Shown here: one piece after another, positions 27,160 to 36,132 of the stretch
How positions within the stretch are numbered: the first letter of the stretch is position 1
Layout: the number at the start of each line of letters is the position of its first letter
NCBI RefSeq assembly: GCF_029590555.1
Contig: NZ_CP081001.1
Coordinates: 1-64,000 of the forward strand
DNA: 64,000 bases
Source of the DNA: Sphingobium sp. V4
Lineage (GTDB): Bacteria; Pseudomonadota; Alphaproteobacteria; Sphingomonadales; Sphingomonadaceae
Direction: 5' to 3'
Translations under genes and position numbers: made by a program
Notes under the pieces: model-generated
Told to the model about the DNA's origin: nothing
Seen by the model: only the letters and a program-made list of their open reading frames with translations
The model's database searches: none

Positions 27160-28308
27160 ATGGCAAAGGATCTGGATTGTGACCTGGTGATCGTCGGCGG
27201 CGGGCTGGCGGGTGGGCTGATCGCGCTCGCCTTCACGGCGCTGCGACCCGACGTGCGGTTGCTGCTCGTCGAACAGGGGGAGCAGCCGGGCGGCAACCAT
27301 GTCTGGTCCTTCTTCGACGGCGATGTGGCGAAGAAGGACCGGTGGCTGGTCGACCCCATGGTCGCCCATCGCTGGCCTCAGGGGCATGAGGTCCGCTTTC
27401 CCGGCCAGGCCCGGCGTCTGGACACCCCCTATAACAGCGTCACAACTGTCCAGTTCGCTGTCCATCTTAGGACTGTGCTGGGGGATCGCCTGCTGACCGG
27501 GGCGCAAGCGGGCGGCATCGCGCCCGACCATGTCGTGCTGGCCGACGGACGGACGATCCGCGCCAGCGCCGTCATCGACGCGCGCGGGGCGGGGGATCTG
27601 TCCGCGCTGCGCTGCGGCTGGCAGAAATTCGTCGGCCACGCGTTGCGCTGCGATGCGCCACACGGCATCGATCGCCCGGTCATCATGGACGCGACCGTGG
27701 AGCAGGAGGACGGCTACCGCTTCGTCTATCTGCTGCCCTGGGACGAGCGGACAATCTTCGTCGAGGATACCTATTACAGCAATTCGCCAGCCCTGGACGT
27801 CCCGGCTCTGGACGCCCGAATCGCTGCCTATGCGCGAGACAAGGGATGGCGCGCCGACCTGGTCCATCGCGAGCAGGGCGTTCTGCCCGTCGTCCATGGC
27901 GGCGACTTCGATCGCTACTGGCCCAAAGAGGATAAGGTCGCCCGCGCCGGTGTTCGCGCCGGGCTGTTCCAGCCGATGACCGGCTATTCGCTGCCCGACG
28001 CCGTCCGATTCGCGCTCTGGCTGGCGGACCAGCCCCTGGACGGCCTTCCTGCCGCCACCCGCGTCCATGCGGCCGCGCATTGGCGGCGGGGCGGCTATTA
28101 TCGGCTGCTGGGCCGGATGCTATTCGGCGCCGCCCGGCCCGACCAGCGCTGGCGCATATTCGCGCGTTTCTACCGCCTCGGCCCGGATTTGATCCAGCGT
28201 TTCTATGCTGGCCGTTCGACGCTGTCCGATCGCATCCGCATCTTGTGCGGACGCCCACCCGTGCCCATAAGGGATGCCATGCGAACATTGTGGAATGCGC
28301 CCGCCTGA
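27160..28308 (+). CDS. crtY: Lycopene beta-cyclase
   Basis: FAD-dependent cyclase that converts lycopene to beta-carotene. The 382-residue protein begins with a dinucleotide-binding motif (DLVIVGGGLAGGLIALAF) and has family motifs GGNHVWSFFDGDV, TPYNSVTTVQFA, VIDARG and the ...LFQPMTGYSLPDAVRFA region. The C-terminus ends in FYAGRSTLSDRIRILCGRPPVPI. It is the first gene of a four-gene operon; its stop overlaps the crtI start by one base (TGATG). Divergent from dmeRF. Confidence 0.93.
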   Translation: MAKDLDCDLVIVGGGLAGGLIALAFTALRPDVRLLLVEQGEQPGGNHVWSFFDGDVAKKDRWLVDPMVAHRWPQGHEVRFPGQARRLDTPYNSVTTVQFAVHLRTVLGDRLLTGAQAGGIAPDHVVLADGRTIRASAVIDARGAGDLSALRCGWQKFVGHALRCDAPHGIDRPVIMDATVEQEDGYRFVYLLPWDERTIFVEDTYYSNSPALDVPALDARIAAYARDKGWRADLVHREQGVLPVVHGGDFDRYWPKEDKVARAGVRAGLFQPMTGYSLPDAVRFALWLADQPLDGLPAATRVHAAAHWRRGGYYRLLGRMLFGAARPDQRWRIFARFYRLGPDLIQRFYAGRSTLSDRIRILCGRPPVPIRDAMRTLWNAPA

Positions 28309-29795
28309 TGAACAGGACTGCGATCGTCATCGGCGCGGGCTTTGGCGGCCTGGCGCTTGCCATCCGCCTGCAATCTGCCGGCATCGACACGACCCTGGTG
28401 GAGGCGCGCGACCGTCCCGGCGGGCGCGCCTATATGTGGGAAAGGGACGGCTTCACCTTCGATGCCGGCCCGACCGTCATCACCGATCCCGATTGCCTGG
28501 CCGAACTGTGGCGCCTGTCGGGACATGACATGGCGCAGGATGTCACGCTGATGCCGGTGTCGCCCTTCTACCGGCTCAACTGGCGTGACGGCACCAATTT
28601 CGACTATTCCAACAATGAAGTCGCGCTGCGCGCCGAAATAGCGAAGCTCGATCCCGCCGATGTCGCGGGCTATGACCGCTTCTGCGATTATGCCGCCGGC
28701 GTCTTTGAGGAGGGCTATCGCAAGCTCGGCTCGGTCGCCTTCCTCGACTTCGCCTCCATGATCAAGGCGGCGCCCTCGCTTGCCAGATATCAGGCTTGGC
28801 GCTCGGTCTATTCCATCGTCGCATCCCATGTGAAGAACGAGAAGCTTCGCGAGGCACTGTCCTTTCACACGCTGCTGGTTGGCGGCAATCCGATGAAGAC
28901 CAGCGCCATCTACGCCCTCATTCACAAGCTGGAAAAGGATGGTGGGGTCTGGTTCGCCAAAGGCGGCACCAACCGGCTGGTGCATGGCATGGCGACCCAT
29001 TTCGAGCGGCTGGGCGGCACGCTGCGGCTGGGTGACGCCGTCACCCGCATCGAAACCTATGGGGACAAGGCGACGGCGGTCCACACCGCGTCGGGCTGGC
29101 GCGGGGAGGCGGACGCCATCGCCACCAATGCCGACCTGATGCACAGCTATCGCGATCTGCTCGCCCATCATCCGCGCGGCGCGAAGCAGGGGGAAAAGCT
29201 GGCGCAGAAACGCTGGTCGCCCAGCCTGTTCGTGCTGCATTTCGGCATCAAGGGCAGCTGGCCGGGCATCCCGCACCATATGATCCTGTTCGGGCCGCGG
29301 TATGAAGGGCTGCTCACCGACATCTACGATCATGGCGTGCTGCCGCAGGATTTCTCGCTCTATCTGCATCATCCCACCGTCACCGACCCGTCGATGGCGC
29401 CGGAAGGCCATTCGACCTTCTACGCGCTCGCGCCCGTGCCGCACATGGGCAAGCTTCCGATCGACTGGGACCAGTTCGCCCCGGCCTATGCCGAACGCAT
29501 CCTGGACGAGATCCAGCACCGGCTGATCCCGGACATCAGATCGCGGATCGTCACCCGATTCCATTATGCGCCCAGCGATTTCGGGCGCGACCTGAACGCC
29601 CACATGGGCAGCGCCTTCAGCCTGGAACCGCTGCTGACCCAGAGCGCCTGGTTCCGCGCGCACAATCGCGACGATGTCATTCCCAACCTCTATCTGGTAG
29701 GGGCCGGCACCCATCCCGGCGCGGGCATCCCCGGCGTGGTGGGCAGCGCCAAGGCGACCGCAGCGCTGATGCTGGACGATCTGGGCAGGATATGA
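28308..29795 (+). CDS. crtI: Phytoene desaturase (dehydrogenase)
   Basis: FAD-dependent desaturase converting phytoene to lycopene. Product of 495 residues with an N-terminal FAD motif IVIGAGFGGLALAIRL, ARDRPGGRAYMWERDGFTFDAG, and the C-terminal bacterial phytoene dehydrogenase signature LVGAGTHPGAGIPGVVGSAK. The frame is open from 28080, but the ATG at 28308 overlaps the crtY stop and starts the FAD fold directly. It overlaps the next gene by ATGA. Confidence 0.95.
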   Translation: MNRTAIVIGAGFGGLALAIRLQSAGIDTTLVEARDRPGGRAYMWERDGFTFDAGPTVITDPDCLAELWRLSGHDMAQDVTLMPVSPFYRLNWRDGTNFDYSNNEVALRAEIAKLDPADVAGYDRFCDYAAGVFEEGYRKLGSVAFLDFASMIKAAPSLARYQAWRSVYSIVASHVKNEKLREALSFHTLLVGGNPMKTSAIYALIHKLEKDGGVWFAKGGTNRLVHGMATHFERLGGTLRLGDAVTRIETYGDKATAVHTASGWRGEADAIATNADLMHSYRDLLAHHPRGAKQGEKLAQKRWSPSLFVLHFGIKGSWPGIPHHMILFGPRYEGLLTDIYDHGVLPQDFSLYLHHPTVTDPSMAPEGHSTFYALAPVPHMGKLPIDWDQFAPAYAERILDEIQHRLIPDIRSRIVTRFHYAPSDFGRDLNAHMGSAFSLEPLLTQSAWFRAHNRDDVIPNLYLVGAGTHPGAGIPGVVGSAKATAALMLDDLGRI

Positions 29796-30376
29796 TGAAG
29801 AGACTGGCGGTCTATTGCGGGTCGGCGACGCCGGCCGATCTCACTTATGTCGACGCGGCGCGCCACGTCGGGCGCACGCTGGCCGGGCGGGGCATCGGCG
29901 TCGTCTATGGCGGCGGACGCCTCGGCCTCATGGGCGCGGTGGCGGACGCAGCGCTGGAGGCGGGCGGCGAGGTGATCGGCGTGATCCCCGAGGCGCTGGT
30001 CGGCGCCGAAGTCGCGCACCGTGGCTGCACGGAACTGCACGTCGTGCAGACCATGCACCAGCGCAAGCAGCTCTTCACCGACCTGTCCGACGGCTTCGTG
30101 ACGCTGCCCGGCGGCGTCGGCACGATGGACGAACTGTGGGAAGCGATCAGCTGGGCGCAGCTGGGCTATCATCAAAAGCCGGTCGGCCTGCTCAACGTCG
30201 CCGGCTTCTACGACCAGCTGATCGGCTTCAACCGCCAGATGGTGGAGGCCGGCTTCATTCGCGCGCAACATGCCGGCATCCTGATCCATCAGGACAGTAT
30301 CGAGGCGCTTGTGGACGCGATGGCGGCCTATCAGCCGCACGAGACGATTTTCGCGATGAAGGCGGATCGGTTATGA
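29792..30376 (+). CDS. LOG-family (TIGR00730) Rossmann-fold protein
   Basis: Predicted cytokinin riboside 5'-monophosphate phosphoribohydrolase or nucleotide-processing Rossmann protein. The diagnostic motif PGGVGTMDELWE is at about 107-118, with VVYGGGRLGLMGAVADAALE and IPEALVGAE before it. Length 194. It is embedded between crtI and crtB with a four-base overlap to crtI, so it is translated with the carotenoid enzymes. LOG proteins are not known carotenoid enzymes, so the link may be only positional. Confidence 0.88.
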   Translation: MMKRLAVYCGSATPADLTYVDAARHVGRTLAGRGIGVVYGGGRLGLMGAVADAALEAGGEVIGVIPEALVGAEVAHRGCTELHVVQTMHQRKQLFTDLSDGFVTLPGGVGTMDELWEAISWAQLGYHQKPVGLLNVAGFYDQLIGFNRQMVEAGFIRAQHAGILIHQDSIEALVDAMAAYQPHETIFAMKADRL

Positions 30377-30429
30377 TCCGTTAGCCAAGTCCGGGTGACT
30401 TTCCGGGCCGGGCAGGGCATGGGACGGGT

Positions 30430-31380
30430 ATGTCCACCGTTTCTCCAGACCGTGCCGCCCTCGTCGCTCATGCCCGCGACAGCATCGCACGCGGTTCCAA
30501 ATCCTTCGCCATGGCGTCCAAGCTGTTCGACCGGCAGACCCGCGAACGCGCCTGGCTGCTCTATGCCTGGTGCCGCAAGTGCGACGACATTGCCGATGGG
30601 CAGGACCATGGCGGCACGCTGCGGGGCGTCGCCGACGGGCAGGCGCGGCTATCGACCATTCGGGTGCTCACCGACGCGGCGCTGCGAGGAGATCGGACCG
30701 GCGATCCGGCCTTTGACGGTTTCGGCGTCGTGATGCGCGAATGCGCGATCCCGGACCGCTATGCCCATGACCTGATCGAAGGTTTCGCGCTCGACGCGCG
30801 CGACTGGCGCCCGCGCAGCGAGGCCGACATGCTGCGCTATTGCTATCATGTCGCCGGCGCGGTCGGCTGCATGATGGCGGTGCTGATGGGCGTCGATCCG
30901 GCGGATGAGGCGACGCTCGACCGTGCCTGCGACCTAGGCCTCGCCTTCCAGCTCGCCAATATCGCGCGCGACATCAGCGAGGATGAGGCGGCGGACCGCT
31001 GTTACCTGCCCGAGGAGTGGCTGGTGGAGATGGATATTCCGCCGGGCGAGCATATGAAGCCCTGGGCGCGACCGCGCCTCGCGGTCCTTGCGCGCCGGCT
31101 GGCCGACATGGCTGCCGCTTATGAAGAAAGCGCCCGCCACGGTACGGGTGTCTTGCCGGCGCGCGCCGCCTGGGCGGTTCTGGCCGCCGCCGGCATCTAT
31201 GGCGACATCGCCCGTGAGGTCGCACGCCGGGGCGAACAGGCCTGGGACCATCGCGTGGTGACACTCAGGCGCGAGAAGCTGGGCTGGGTGATCCGCGCCG
31301 GGCTTCAGGTGCCCGGCCGGGCCGGGCACTGGCCGGCCGCCAGCCCCCGCTCCGCCGATCTGTGGACCCGGGCCCGCTGA
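30430..31380 (+). CDS. crtB: Phytoene synthase
   Basis: Squalene/phytoene synthase family enzyme joining two geranylgeranyl diphosphates to make phytoene, the first committed carotenoid step. Both Asp-rich substrate-Mg sites are present: DDIAD at 52-56 (CDDIADGQD) and ARDISEDEAADRCYLPEE around 180. Length 316. It follows the LOG gene by 53 bases and is the last gene of the operon. With crtY and crtI the window encodes conversion from GGPP to beta-carotene; hydroxylases for zeaxanthin or nostoxanthin and crtE are not here. Confidence 0.94.
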   Translation: MSTVSPDRAALVAHARDSIARGSKSFAMASKLFDRQTRERAWLLYAWCRKCDDIADGQDHGGTLRGVADGQARLSTIRVLTDAALRGDRTGDPAFDGFGVVMRECAIPDRYAHDLIEGFALDARDWRPRSEADMLRYCYHVAGAVGCMMAVLMGVDPADEATLDRACDLGLAFQLANIARDISEDEAADRCYLPEEWLVEMDIPPGEHMKPWARPRLAVLARRLADMAAAYEESARHGTGVLPARAAWAVLAAAGIYGDIAREVARRGEQAWDHRVVTLRREKLGWVIRAGLQVPGRAGHWPAASPRSADLWTRAR

Positions 31381-31404
31381 TTTCCGCGGGGCCGATGGCC
31401 TCCC

Positions 31405-31439
31405 GACGAAAAAATGGGCCGGTACTTTCGTACCGGCCC
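31405..31439 (-). terminator. Intrinsic terminator of glnK-amt
   Basis: On the minus strand, GGGCCGGTAC and GTACCGGCCC (31416-31439) form a perfect 10-base stem with a 4-base loop, followed by ATTTTTTCG. It lies 72 bases after the amt stop and points away from it. Confidence 0.88.
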
Positions 31440-31510
31440 GAGGCATGTTCGCAGGAGGAACAAGGTGAGGCGGGCGGCCCTTGCCCGTCTGGCGGGCCGC
31501 CCTGCCAAAC

Positions 31511-32947
31511 TCAGTAGTTGTAGGCGCGTTCGCCGTGGCTGGAGAGGTCGAGACCTTCCTGCTCGGCATCGGCGCTCGGACGCAGACCCATGGTCTTGTC
31601 GATCACGAAGTAGAGCACCGCGCTCAGCACGCCCGAATAGACCAGGGTGAAGAGCACCGCCTTGATCTGCGTGACGACCTGGGTCGCGATCGAGTAGCTG
31701 TCGGCGTTGAAGCCGGCCGGGAAGACGGTGTAGTCGAACACGCCCTGGCCGCCCAGCGACGGCGCCGCGACGATGCCGGTGGCGATCGCACCGACGATGC
31801 CGCCGATGCAGTGGACGCCGAACACGTCCAGGCTGTCGTCATACCCCATCTTGCCCTTCACGAAGGCGACGAAGATGTAGCAGATCGGCGAAACGACCAG
31901 ACCCAGCACGATCGAGGTCATCGGCGCGCCCAGGCCAGCGGCCGGGGTGATCGCGACGAGGCCGGCAACCGCACCAGTCACGGCGCCCAGCAGCGAAGGC
32001 TTGCCATGGTGGAACTGTTCGACCAGCGCCCAGCTGACGGCCGCCGCGCAGGTGGCGAGCATGGTGTTGATGAAGGCGACGCCGGTGACGGCATTGGCTT
32101 CCAGGTTGGAGCCGGCGTTGAAACCGAACCAGCCGACCCACAGCAGCGAGGCGCCGATCATGGTCATGGTCAGCGAGTGGGGAGGCATGGGTTCCTTGGG
32201 GAAGCCGATGCGCTTGCCGATGATGAGGCAGCCCACCAGGCCGGCGATACCGGCATTGATGTGGACGACGGTGCCGCCCGCGAAGTCGAGCGCGCCCCAG
32301 CCCCAGAGCAGGCCGGCGTCGGTCGGTGCGTCAGCCAGGAAGTCCGGGCCGGCCCAGTACCATACCATGTGCGCCATCGGGAAATAGACGATGGTCAGCC
32401 ACAGCACGACGAAGACGATCAGCGCCGAGAACTTCACGCGTTCGGCGAAAGCGCCGACGATGAGGGCTGGGGTGATCATCGCGAAGGTCATCTGGAAGAC
32501 CACGAACACCAGTTCGGGCAGATACAGATTGTTGCTGAACGTCGCGGCATAGGTCGAACTGCTGACGTTCATCAGGAATGCCTTGTCCAGGCCGCCGACC
32601 AGCCACGGCACTGGAGTGCTGGTGGAGGTGAAGGCCATCGAATAGCCCCAGCAGGCCCAGACCAGACCCGCGACGGACACGATCATGAACACCTGCATCA
32701 GGACGCTCAGCATATTCTTGGTGCGTACCAGGCCGCCGTAGAACAGGGCGAGGCCAGGGACCGACATCATCAGCACCAGCGCGGCGGAAATCAGCATCCA
32801 GGCGACGTCGCCCTTGTTGACCATGCCGGCCATGGCCGCAGCATCCGGCGCCTTGATCGGGCCTGCGGCGGCAAGCGCCGGAGATGCGGCGAGCAGGGAA
32901 AGGCCAAGCGCCCCCGCCACCCCGCAGAGTTTCTTGGAAAAGGTCAT
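31511..32947 (-). CDS. amt: Ammonium transporter
   Basis: Amt/Mep/Rh channel for ammonium uptake in the inner membrane. A cleavable signal (MTFSKKLCGVAG through ASPALAA) precedes about eleven membrane helices; bacterial Amts often keep this signal. The signature DFAGGTVVHINAGIAGLVG contains the first pore histidine. Length 478. The frame is open upstream through glnK to 33193, but the ATG at 32947 follows GAAGGGGG and starts the signal peptide. It is 13 bases after glnK and cotranscribed from the sigma-54 promoter; GlnK should gate it. Confidence 0.95.
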   Translation of the reverse strand: MTFSKKLCGVAGALGLSLLAASPALAAAGPIKAPDAAAMAGMVNKGDVAWMLISAALVLMMSVPGLALFYGGLVRTKNMLSVLMQVFMIVSVAGLVWACWGYSMAFTSTSTPVPWLVGGLDKAFLMNVSSSTYAATFSNNLYLPELVFVVFQMTFAMITPALIVGAFAERVKFSALIVFVVLWLTIVYFPMAHMVWYWAGPDFLADAPTDAGLLWGWGALDFAGGTVVHINAGIAGLVGCLIIGKRIGFPKEPMPPHSLTMTMIGASLLWVGWFGFNAGSNLEANAVTGVAFINTMLATCAAAVSWALVEQFHHGKPSLLGAVTGAVAGLVAITPAAGLGAPMTSIVLGLVVSPICYIFVAFVKGKMGYDDSLDVFGVHCIGGIVGAIATGIVAAPSLGGQGVFDYTVFPAGFNADSYSIATQVVTQIKAVLFTLVYSGVLSAVLYFVIDKTMGLRPSADAEQEGLDLSSHGERAYNY

Positions 32948-32960
32948 TATTTCCCCCTTC

Positions 32961-33299
32961 TTACAGCGCGGTTTCGCCGGTTTCGCCGGTGCGGATACGC
33001 ACCGCCTGACCGACGTCGAGGACGAAAATCTTGCCATCGCCGATGGCGCCCGAATTGGCCGCGGCCTGTGTCGCTTCCACGACGCGCGGCGCGAGATCGT
33101 CGTCGCAGACCACCTCGACCTTGATCTTGGGAACCATGTTGGTCGAATATTCGGCGCCGCGGTAGATTTCGGTCTGGCCCTTCTGGCGACCAAAGCCCTT
33201 CACTTCGCTGACCGTCATGCCGGCGATGCCGAGCGAGGAAAGTGCCTCGCGGACATCGTCCAACTTGAACGGCTTGATGATAGCCATGACAAGTTTCAT
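32961..33299 (-). CDS. glnK: Nitrogen regulatory protein P-II
   Basis: Trimeric signal protein that reports 2-oxoglutarate, ATP/ADP and glutamine status. The 112-residue sequence has the P-II pattern MKLVMAIIKPFKLDDVREAL, the T-loop GQTEIYRGAEYS with uridylylatable Tyr51, and the C-terminal signature region GAIGDGKIFVLDV. An upstream extension to 33350 is rejected because it runs into the sigma-54 promoter. Paired with amt, it is best called GlnK, though glnB cannot be excluded by sequence alone. Confidence 0.94.
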   Translation of the reverse strand: MKLVMAIIKPFKLDDVREALSSLGIAGMTVSEVKGFGRQKGQTEIYRGAEYSTNMVPKIKVEVVCDDDLAPRVVEATQAAANSGAIGDGKIFVLDVGQAVRIRTGETGETAL

Positions 33300-33334
33300 G
33301 TCGCCCCCTGTTACTGGTGTGCGGACCACTACCA

Positions 33335-33350
33335 GCAAGAGGCGTGCCAA
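33335..33350 (-). promoter_or_regulatory. Sigma-54 promoter of glnK-amt
   Basis: On the minus strand: TTGGCACG, four bases CCTC, then TTGC. This is an exact match to the -24/-12 sigma-54 consensus (TGGCACG-N4-TTGC), placed 36 bases before the glnK ATG, so transcription would begin near 33323. Confidence 0.85.
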
Positions 33351-33404
33351 ATTGTCAAAGGCGGGTTAATGCGGGGCTTCGGTGCGACGGCACATGTTGC
33401 AGCG

Positions 33405-33435
33405 CCAAAAAATTGGGCAGCAGATGGATGCTGCC
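33405..33435 (-). terminator. Intrinsic terminator of the DUF924 gene
   Basis: GGCAGCA and TGCTGCC (33416-33435) form a 7-base stem with a 6-base loop; on the minus strand it is followed by AATTTTTTGG. It begins 23 bases after the DUF924 stop and separates that gene from the glnK promoter. Confidence 0.75.
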
Positions 33436-33457
33436 TAAAAAATGGGCAGGACAGGCG

Positions 33458-34033
33458 CTACCAGTGCAGGCCGTGTGAGGCCGCTTCCCGTTCCTCTGGT
33501 CGTGTTTCGCGCCCTAGCGCGTCATTGCGATGCGGAAACCGGCCGAAACGGGCGATGATCGAATGATGCTCGCGGGCGAACTCCAGCGACTGCGGGTCTC
33601 CGGCGCCTTCGAACAGGGTCAGCGACAATTGCTGATCCTCCAGCGCCTCGCTGTGCTGGAAAGGCATATAGAAGAACAGGCGCCCGGCGCCGCCGATCTG
33701 GATGTCATAGCCCTGGGCAATCGCGCCGCGCGCCACGCCCCGTGCGAGTGCGTCGGTGGCGAACGCCTGCGCCGCGCCGCGGAACATGTTGCGGGGGAGC
33801 TGGTCGAACAACAGCACGGCGGCGAGGGCATCGTCGGCCCGGTCGAGAAAAGCATCCGGTGGCAGCGCCTGCTTTTTCGCCCAGAGCGTCTCGAAGCGGG
33901 CGGCACAAAGCTTGTCTAGGGCGGGATCGTGGCTCCACCATCCGGCTTCCCCGACCTGGTTGAACCAAAAATCGAGCAACGCCGCCGCCCAGTCGGCCGT
34001 CACTGCATCGTGGCTGTCGGTAAGCATGTTCAT
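33458..34033 (-). CDS. DUF924 family protein
   Basis: Conserved cytoplasmic protein of the DUF924 family, helical and TPR-like, function unknown. Family segments are LLDFWFNQVGEAGWWSHDPALD, DALAAVLLFDQLPRNMFRG and FFYMPFQHSEALEDQQLSLTLF, with the AREHHSIIARFGRFPHRN tail. Length 191; a second ATG two codons in (34027) has the better-spaced GAGGGA and may be the true start. It stands as a single gene ended by its own terminator. Confidence 0.9.
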   Translation of the reverse strand: MNMLTDSHDAVTADWAAALLDFWFNQVGEAGWWSHDPALDKLCAARFETLWAKKQALPPDAFLDRADDALAAVLLFDQLPRNMFRGAAQAFATDALARGVARGAIAQGYDIQIGGAGRLFFYMPFQHSEALEDQQLSLTLFEGAGDPQSLEFAREHHSIIARFGRFPHRNDALGRETRPEEREAASHGLHW

Positions 34034-34087
34034 GCTCCCTCAATCGTTGGACGGCGAGGCGGTTCCGCCATTCGTGCCGCCCAAGGC

Positions 34088-35530
34088 TCAGGTCGCCGTG
34101 CCGCCGACGGTCAGCCCCTCCAGCAGCAGGCTCGGCTGGCCGACGCCGGCGGGCACGCTCTGCCCGCCCTTGCCGCACATGCCGATGCCTTCGTCCAGTG
34201 CCCAGTCATGGCCGATGCCGACCACCTTGGTGAGCGCGGTCGGCCCGTCACCGATCAGGGTCGCGCCCTTGATCGGGTCGCCCAGCTTGCCGTTCTCGAC
34301 CTTGTAGGCCTCGGTGCAGGAAAAGACGAACTTGCCCGACACGATGTCGACCTGACCGCCGCCGAAGCTCTTGGCGAAGATGCCGGACTTCATCCGGCTC
34401 AGCAATTCTTCGGGGTCGTCCTTGCCGCCCTTGATGAAGGTGTTGGTCATGCGCGGCATGGGCGCATGGGCATAGCTTTCGCGACGTCCGTTGCCGGTCG
34501 GCGCGACGCCCATCAGCCGGGCATTGAGTCGATCCTGCATATAGCCCTTGAGGATGCCGTCCTCGATCAGGATATTTTCCTGGGTCGGCGTGCCCTCATC
34601 GTCGATCGACAGCGAGCCGCGGCGATCCATGATGCTGCCGTCGTCCACGACCGTGACGCCGGGCGCGGCGACGCGCTGCCCGATGCGACCGGAAAAGGCG
34701 CTGGTACCCTTGCGATTGAAATCGCCTTCCAGGCCATGGCCGATGGCTTCATGGACGAGCACGCCGGGCCAGCCCGAGCCGAGCAGCACGGTCATCTCGC
34801 CCGCCGGCGCGGCGACCGAGCGCATGTTGACGCGCGCCTGCGCCAGCGCTTCGTCGATCGCACGGTTCCAGATCCGGGCGTCCATCACCTGATCGTAGAG
34901 ATAGCGGCCGCCAATCCCGAACACGCCGGTTTCGCGGCGGCCATTCTCCTCCAGGATGATGGAGACGTTGAGGCGCACCAGCGGGCGGATGTCGGTTGCG
35001 ATGAAGCCGTCGGCGCGCACGATCTCGACCACCGACCAGCTTCCCGCCAGGCTCACCGATACCTGAGCGACCCGCGGGTCGCGGGCGCGGGCGGCCGCGT
35101 CGATCTCGGCGCAGAGCGCGACTTTCTCGGCGAAGGGCACGATCTCAAGCGGGTTGGCGTCGGTATAGAGGTGACGATTGGTGCGCTGCGGCGGCGGTGC
35201 GGGCTGACCCTTGGCCGGATCGAGCAGGGCAAGCGTCTGGGCTGCCTTGCGGATCGCCGCCTCGCTGATGTCGTTGGCGTGAGCGAAGCCCGTCATCTCG
35301 CCCGACACGCCGCGCAGGCCGAAGCCCGCATCGGTCGAATAGTCGGCGGTCTTCAATCGTCCGTCGTCGAAGCCGAAGCTCTCGCTCGCCCGATATTGCA
35401 GATAGAGTTCGCCGTCGTCGCACGCGGCCAGCGCCTGCGCGGTCAGGCGGCGCGCGCCATCGGGATCGAGCAGGCCCGGACGATAGAGCAGGCCACGGGC
35501 GTCAGTGAATTGCGAAACAGGATCGGTCAT
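34088..35530 (-). CDS. tldD: Metalloprotease TldD
   Basis: Zinc protease subunit that, with TldE/PmbA, processes small peptides in other bacteria. Product of 480 residues with the metal motif HEAIGHGLEGD (HExxxH) near the middle, GRYLYDQVMDARIWNRAIDEA before it, and the C-terminal VSGKFVFSCTEAYKVENGK region. The frame is open to 35665, but the ATG at 35530 gives the family N-terminus (MTDPVSQFTDARGLLY). pmbA is not in the window. Confidence 0.94.
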   Translation of the reverse strand: MTDPVSQFTDARGLLYRPGLLDPDGARRLTAQALAACDDGELYLQYRASESFGFDDGRLKTADYSTDAGFGLRGVSGEMTGFAHANDISEAAIRKAAQTLALLDPAKGQPAPPPQRTNRHLYTDANPLEIVPFAEKVALCAEIDAAARARDPRVAQVSVSLAGSWSVVEIVRADGFIATDIRPLVRLNVSIILEENGRRETGVFGIGGRYLYDQVMDARIWNRAIDEALAQARVNMRSVAAPAGEMTVLLGSGWPGVLVHEAIGHGLEGDFNRKGTSAFSGRIGQRVAAPGVTVVDDGSIMDRRGSLSIDDEGTPTQENILIEDGILKGYMQDRLNARLMGVAPTGNGRRESYAHAPMPRMTNTFIKGGKDDPEELLSRMKSGIFAKSFGGGQVDIVSGKFVFSCTEAYKVENGKLGDPIKGATLIGDGPTALTKVVGIGHDWALDEGIGMCGKGGQSVPAGVGQPSLLLEGLTVGGTAT

Positions 35531-35574
35531 GCCGCCCGATATAGGGACGGCACGACCCAAGCCCAATGGAAAAA

Positions 35575-35802
35575 TTAGAGGCTGGCGCCCGAGGCGATGT
35601 CCGGCTTGGTCGCGACATCGGCATTGTCGGCGACTCCGCCGATCAGCACGAAGCGGCGGTCGCAATAGCCGCAGTCGACATAGCCATGCTCGTCAATCTC
35701 CAGGAAGACGCGCGGGTGGCCGAGGGCGGCGGGAATGTCCCCCGATCCGTCGCAGGAAACGCGGGACTTGGAGACTCGGATGATTTCAGGGGGCTGGATC
35801 AT
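35575..35802 (-). CDS. Zinc-finger CHCC domain protein (NDUFS6-like)
   Basis: A 75-residue protein with the zf-CHCC pattern: VSCDGSGD, then GHPRVFLEIDEHGYVDCGYCDRRFVL, giving Cys-His-Cys-Cys zinc ligands. This domain matches the mitochondrial complex I accessory subunit NDUFS6 and is widespread in alphaproteobacteria. The frame is open to 36165, but the real start is the ATG at 35802 (MIQPPEII). It lies 44 bases upstream of tldD on the same strand. A complex I role is inferred from the eukaryotic homologue. Confidence 0.88.
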   Translation of the reverse strand: MIQPPEIIRVSKSRVSCDGSGDIPAALGHPRVFLEIDEHGYVDCGYCDRRFVLIGGVADNADVATKPDIASGASL

Positions 35803-35852
35803 GGAAAGCGGCGTTAGCAGCGGCGAAGGTGCGCTGCAATATGCGGCGGTGC

Positions 35853-36050
35853 CTACATCAGCCGCCAGCGCGGCGGCGTGCAGGGCGTCTTGTCGTCCGT
35901 TACCGCCAGGGATGCCGGTTTCCCGTCGGTACAGTCCGTGGCGGCCATCACCGCGAAAGGTGACAGCATCAGCAGGACCGGGGCCAGGGTGCCGCCAAGG
36001 AAAACCGCGAATTGCATTGCGTAACAATGGCGCATCCATGCTTGCTGCAT
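35853..36050 (-). CDS. Possible small secreted protein
   Basis: Open frame of 65 codons with a plausible signal peptide (MQFAVFLGGTLAPVLLMLSP, cleavage after VMA) and a short mature part with two cysteines (TDCTDGKPASLA, KTPCTPPRWRLM). The start may be at 36050, 36035 or 36017; no ribosome site decides. No family recognised. The signal peptide and two cysteines argue for a real gene, but a chance frame in GC-rich DNA is possible. Confidence 0.4.
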   Translation of the reverse strand: MQQAWMRHCYAMQFAVFLGGTLAPVLLMLSPFAVMAATDCTDGKPASLAVTDDKTPCTPPRWRLM

Positions 36051-36132
36051 GATGAATGTTACGGCTGCGCATCGGGAGATGGGGCCGGGGTCGCCGGTAC
36101 GGTCCCCCGGTAGGCTTCTTAAGCGAGGAAGA

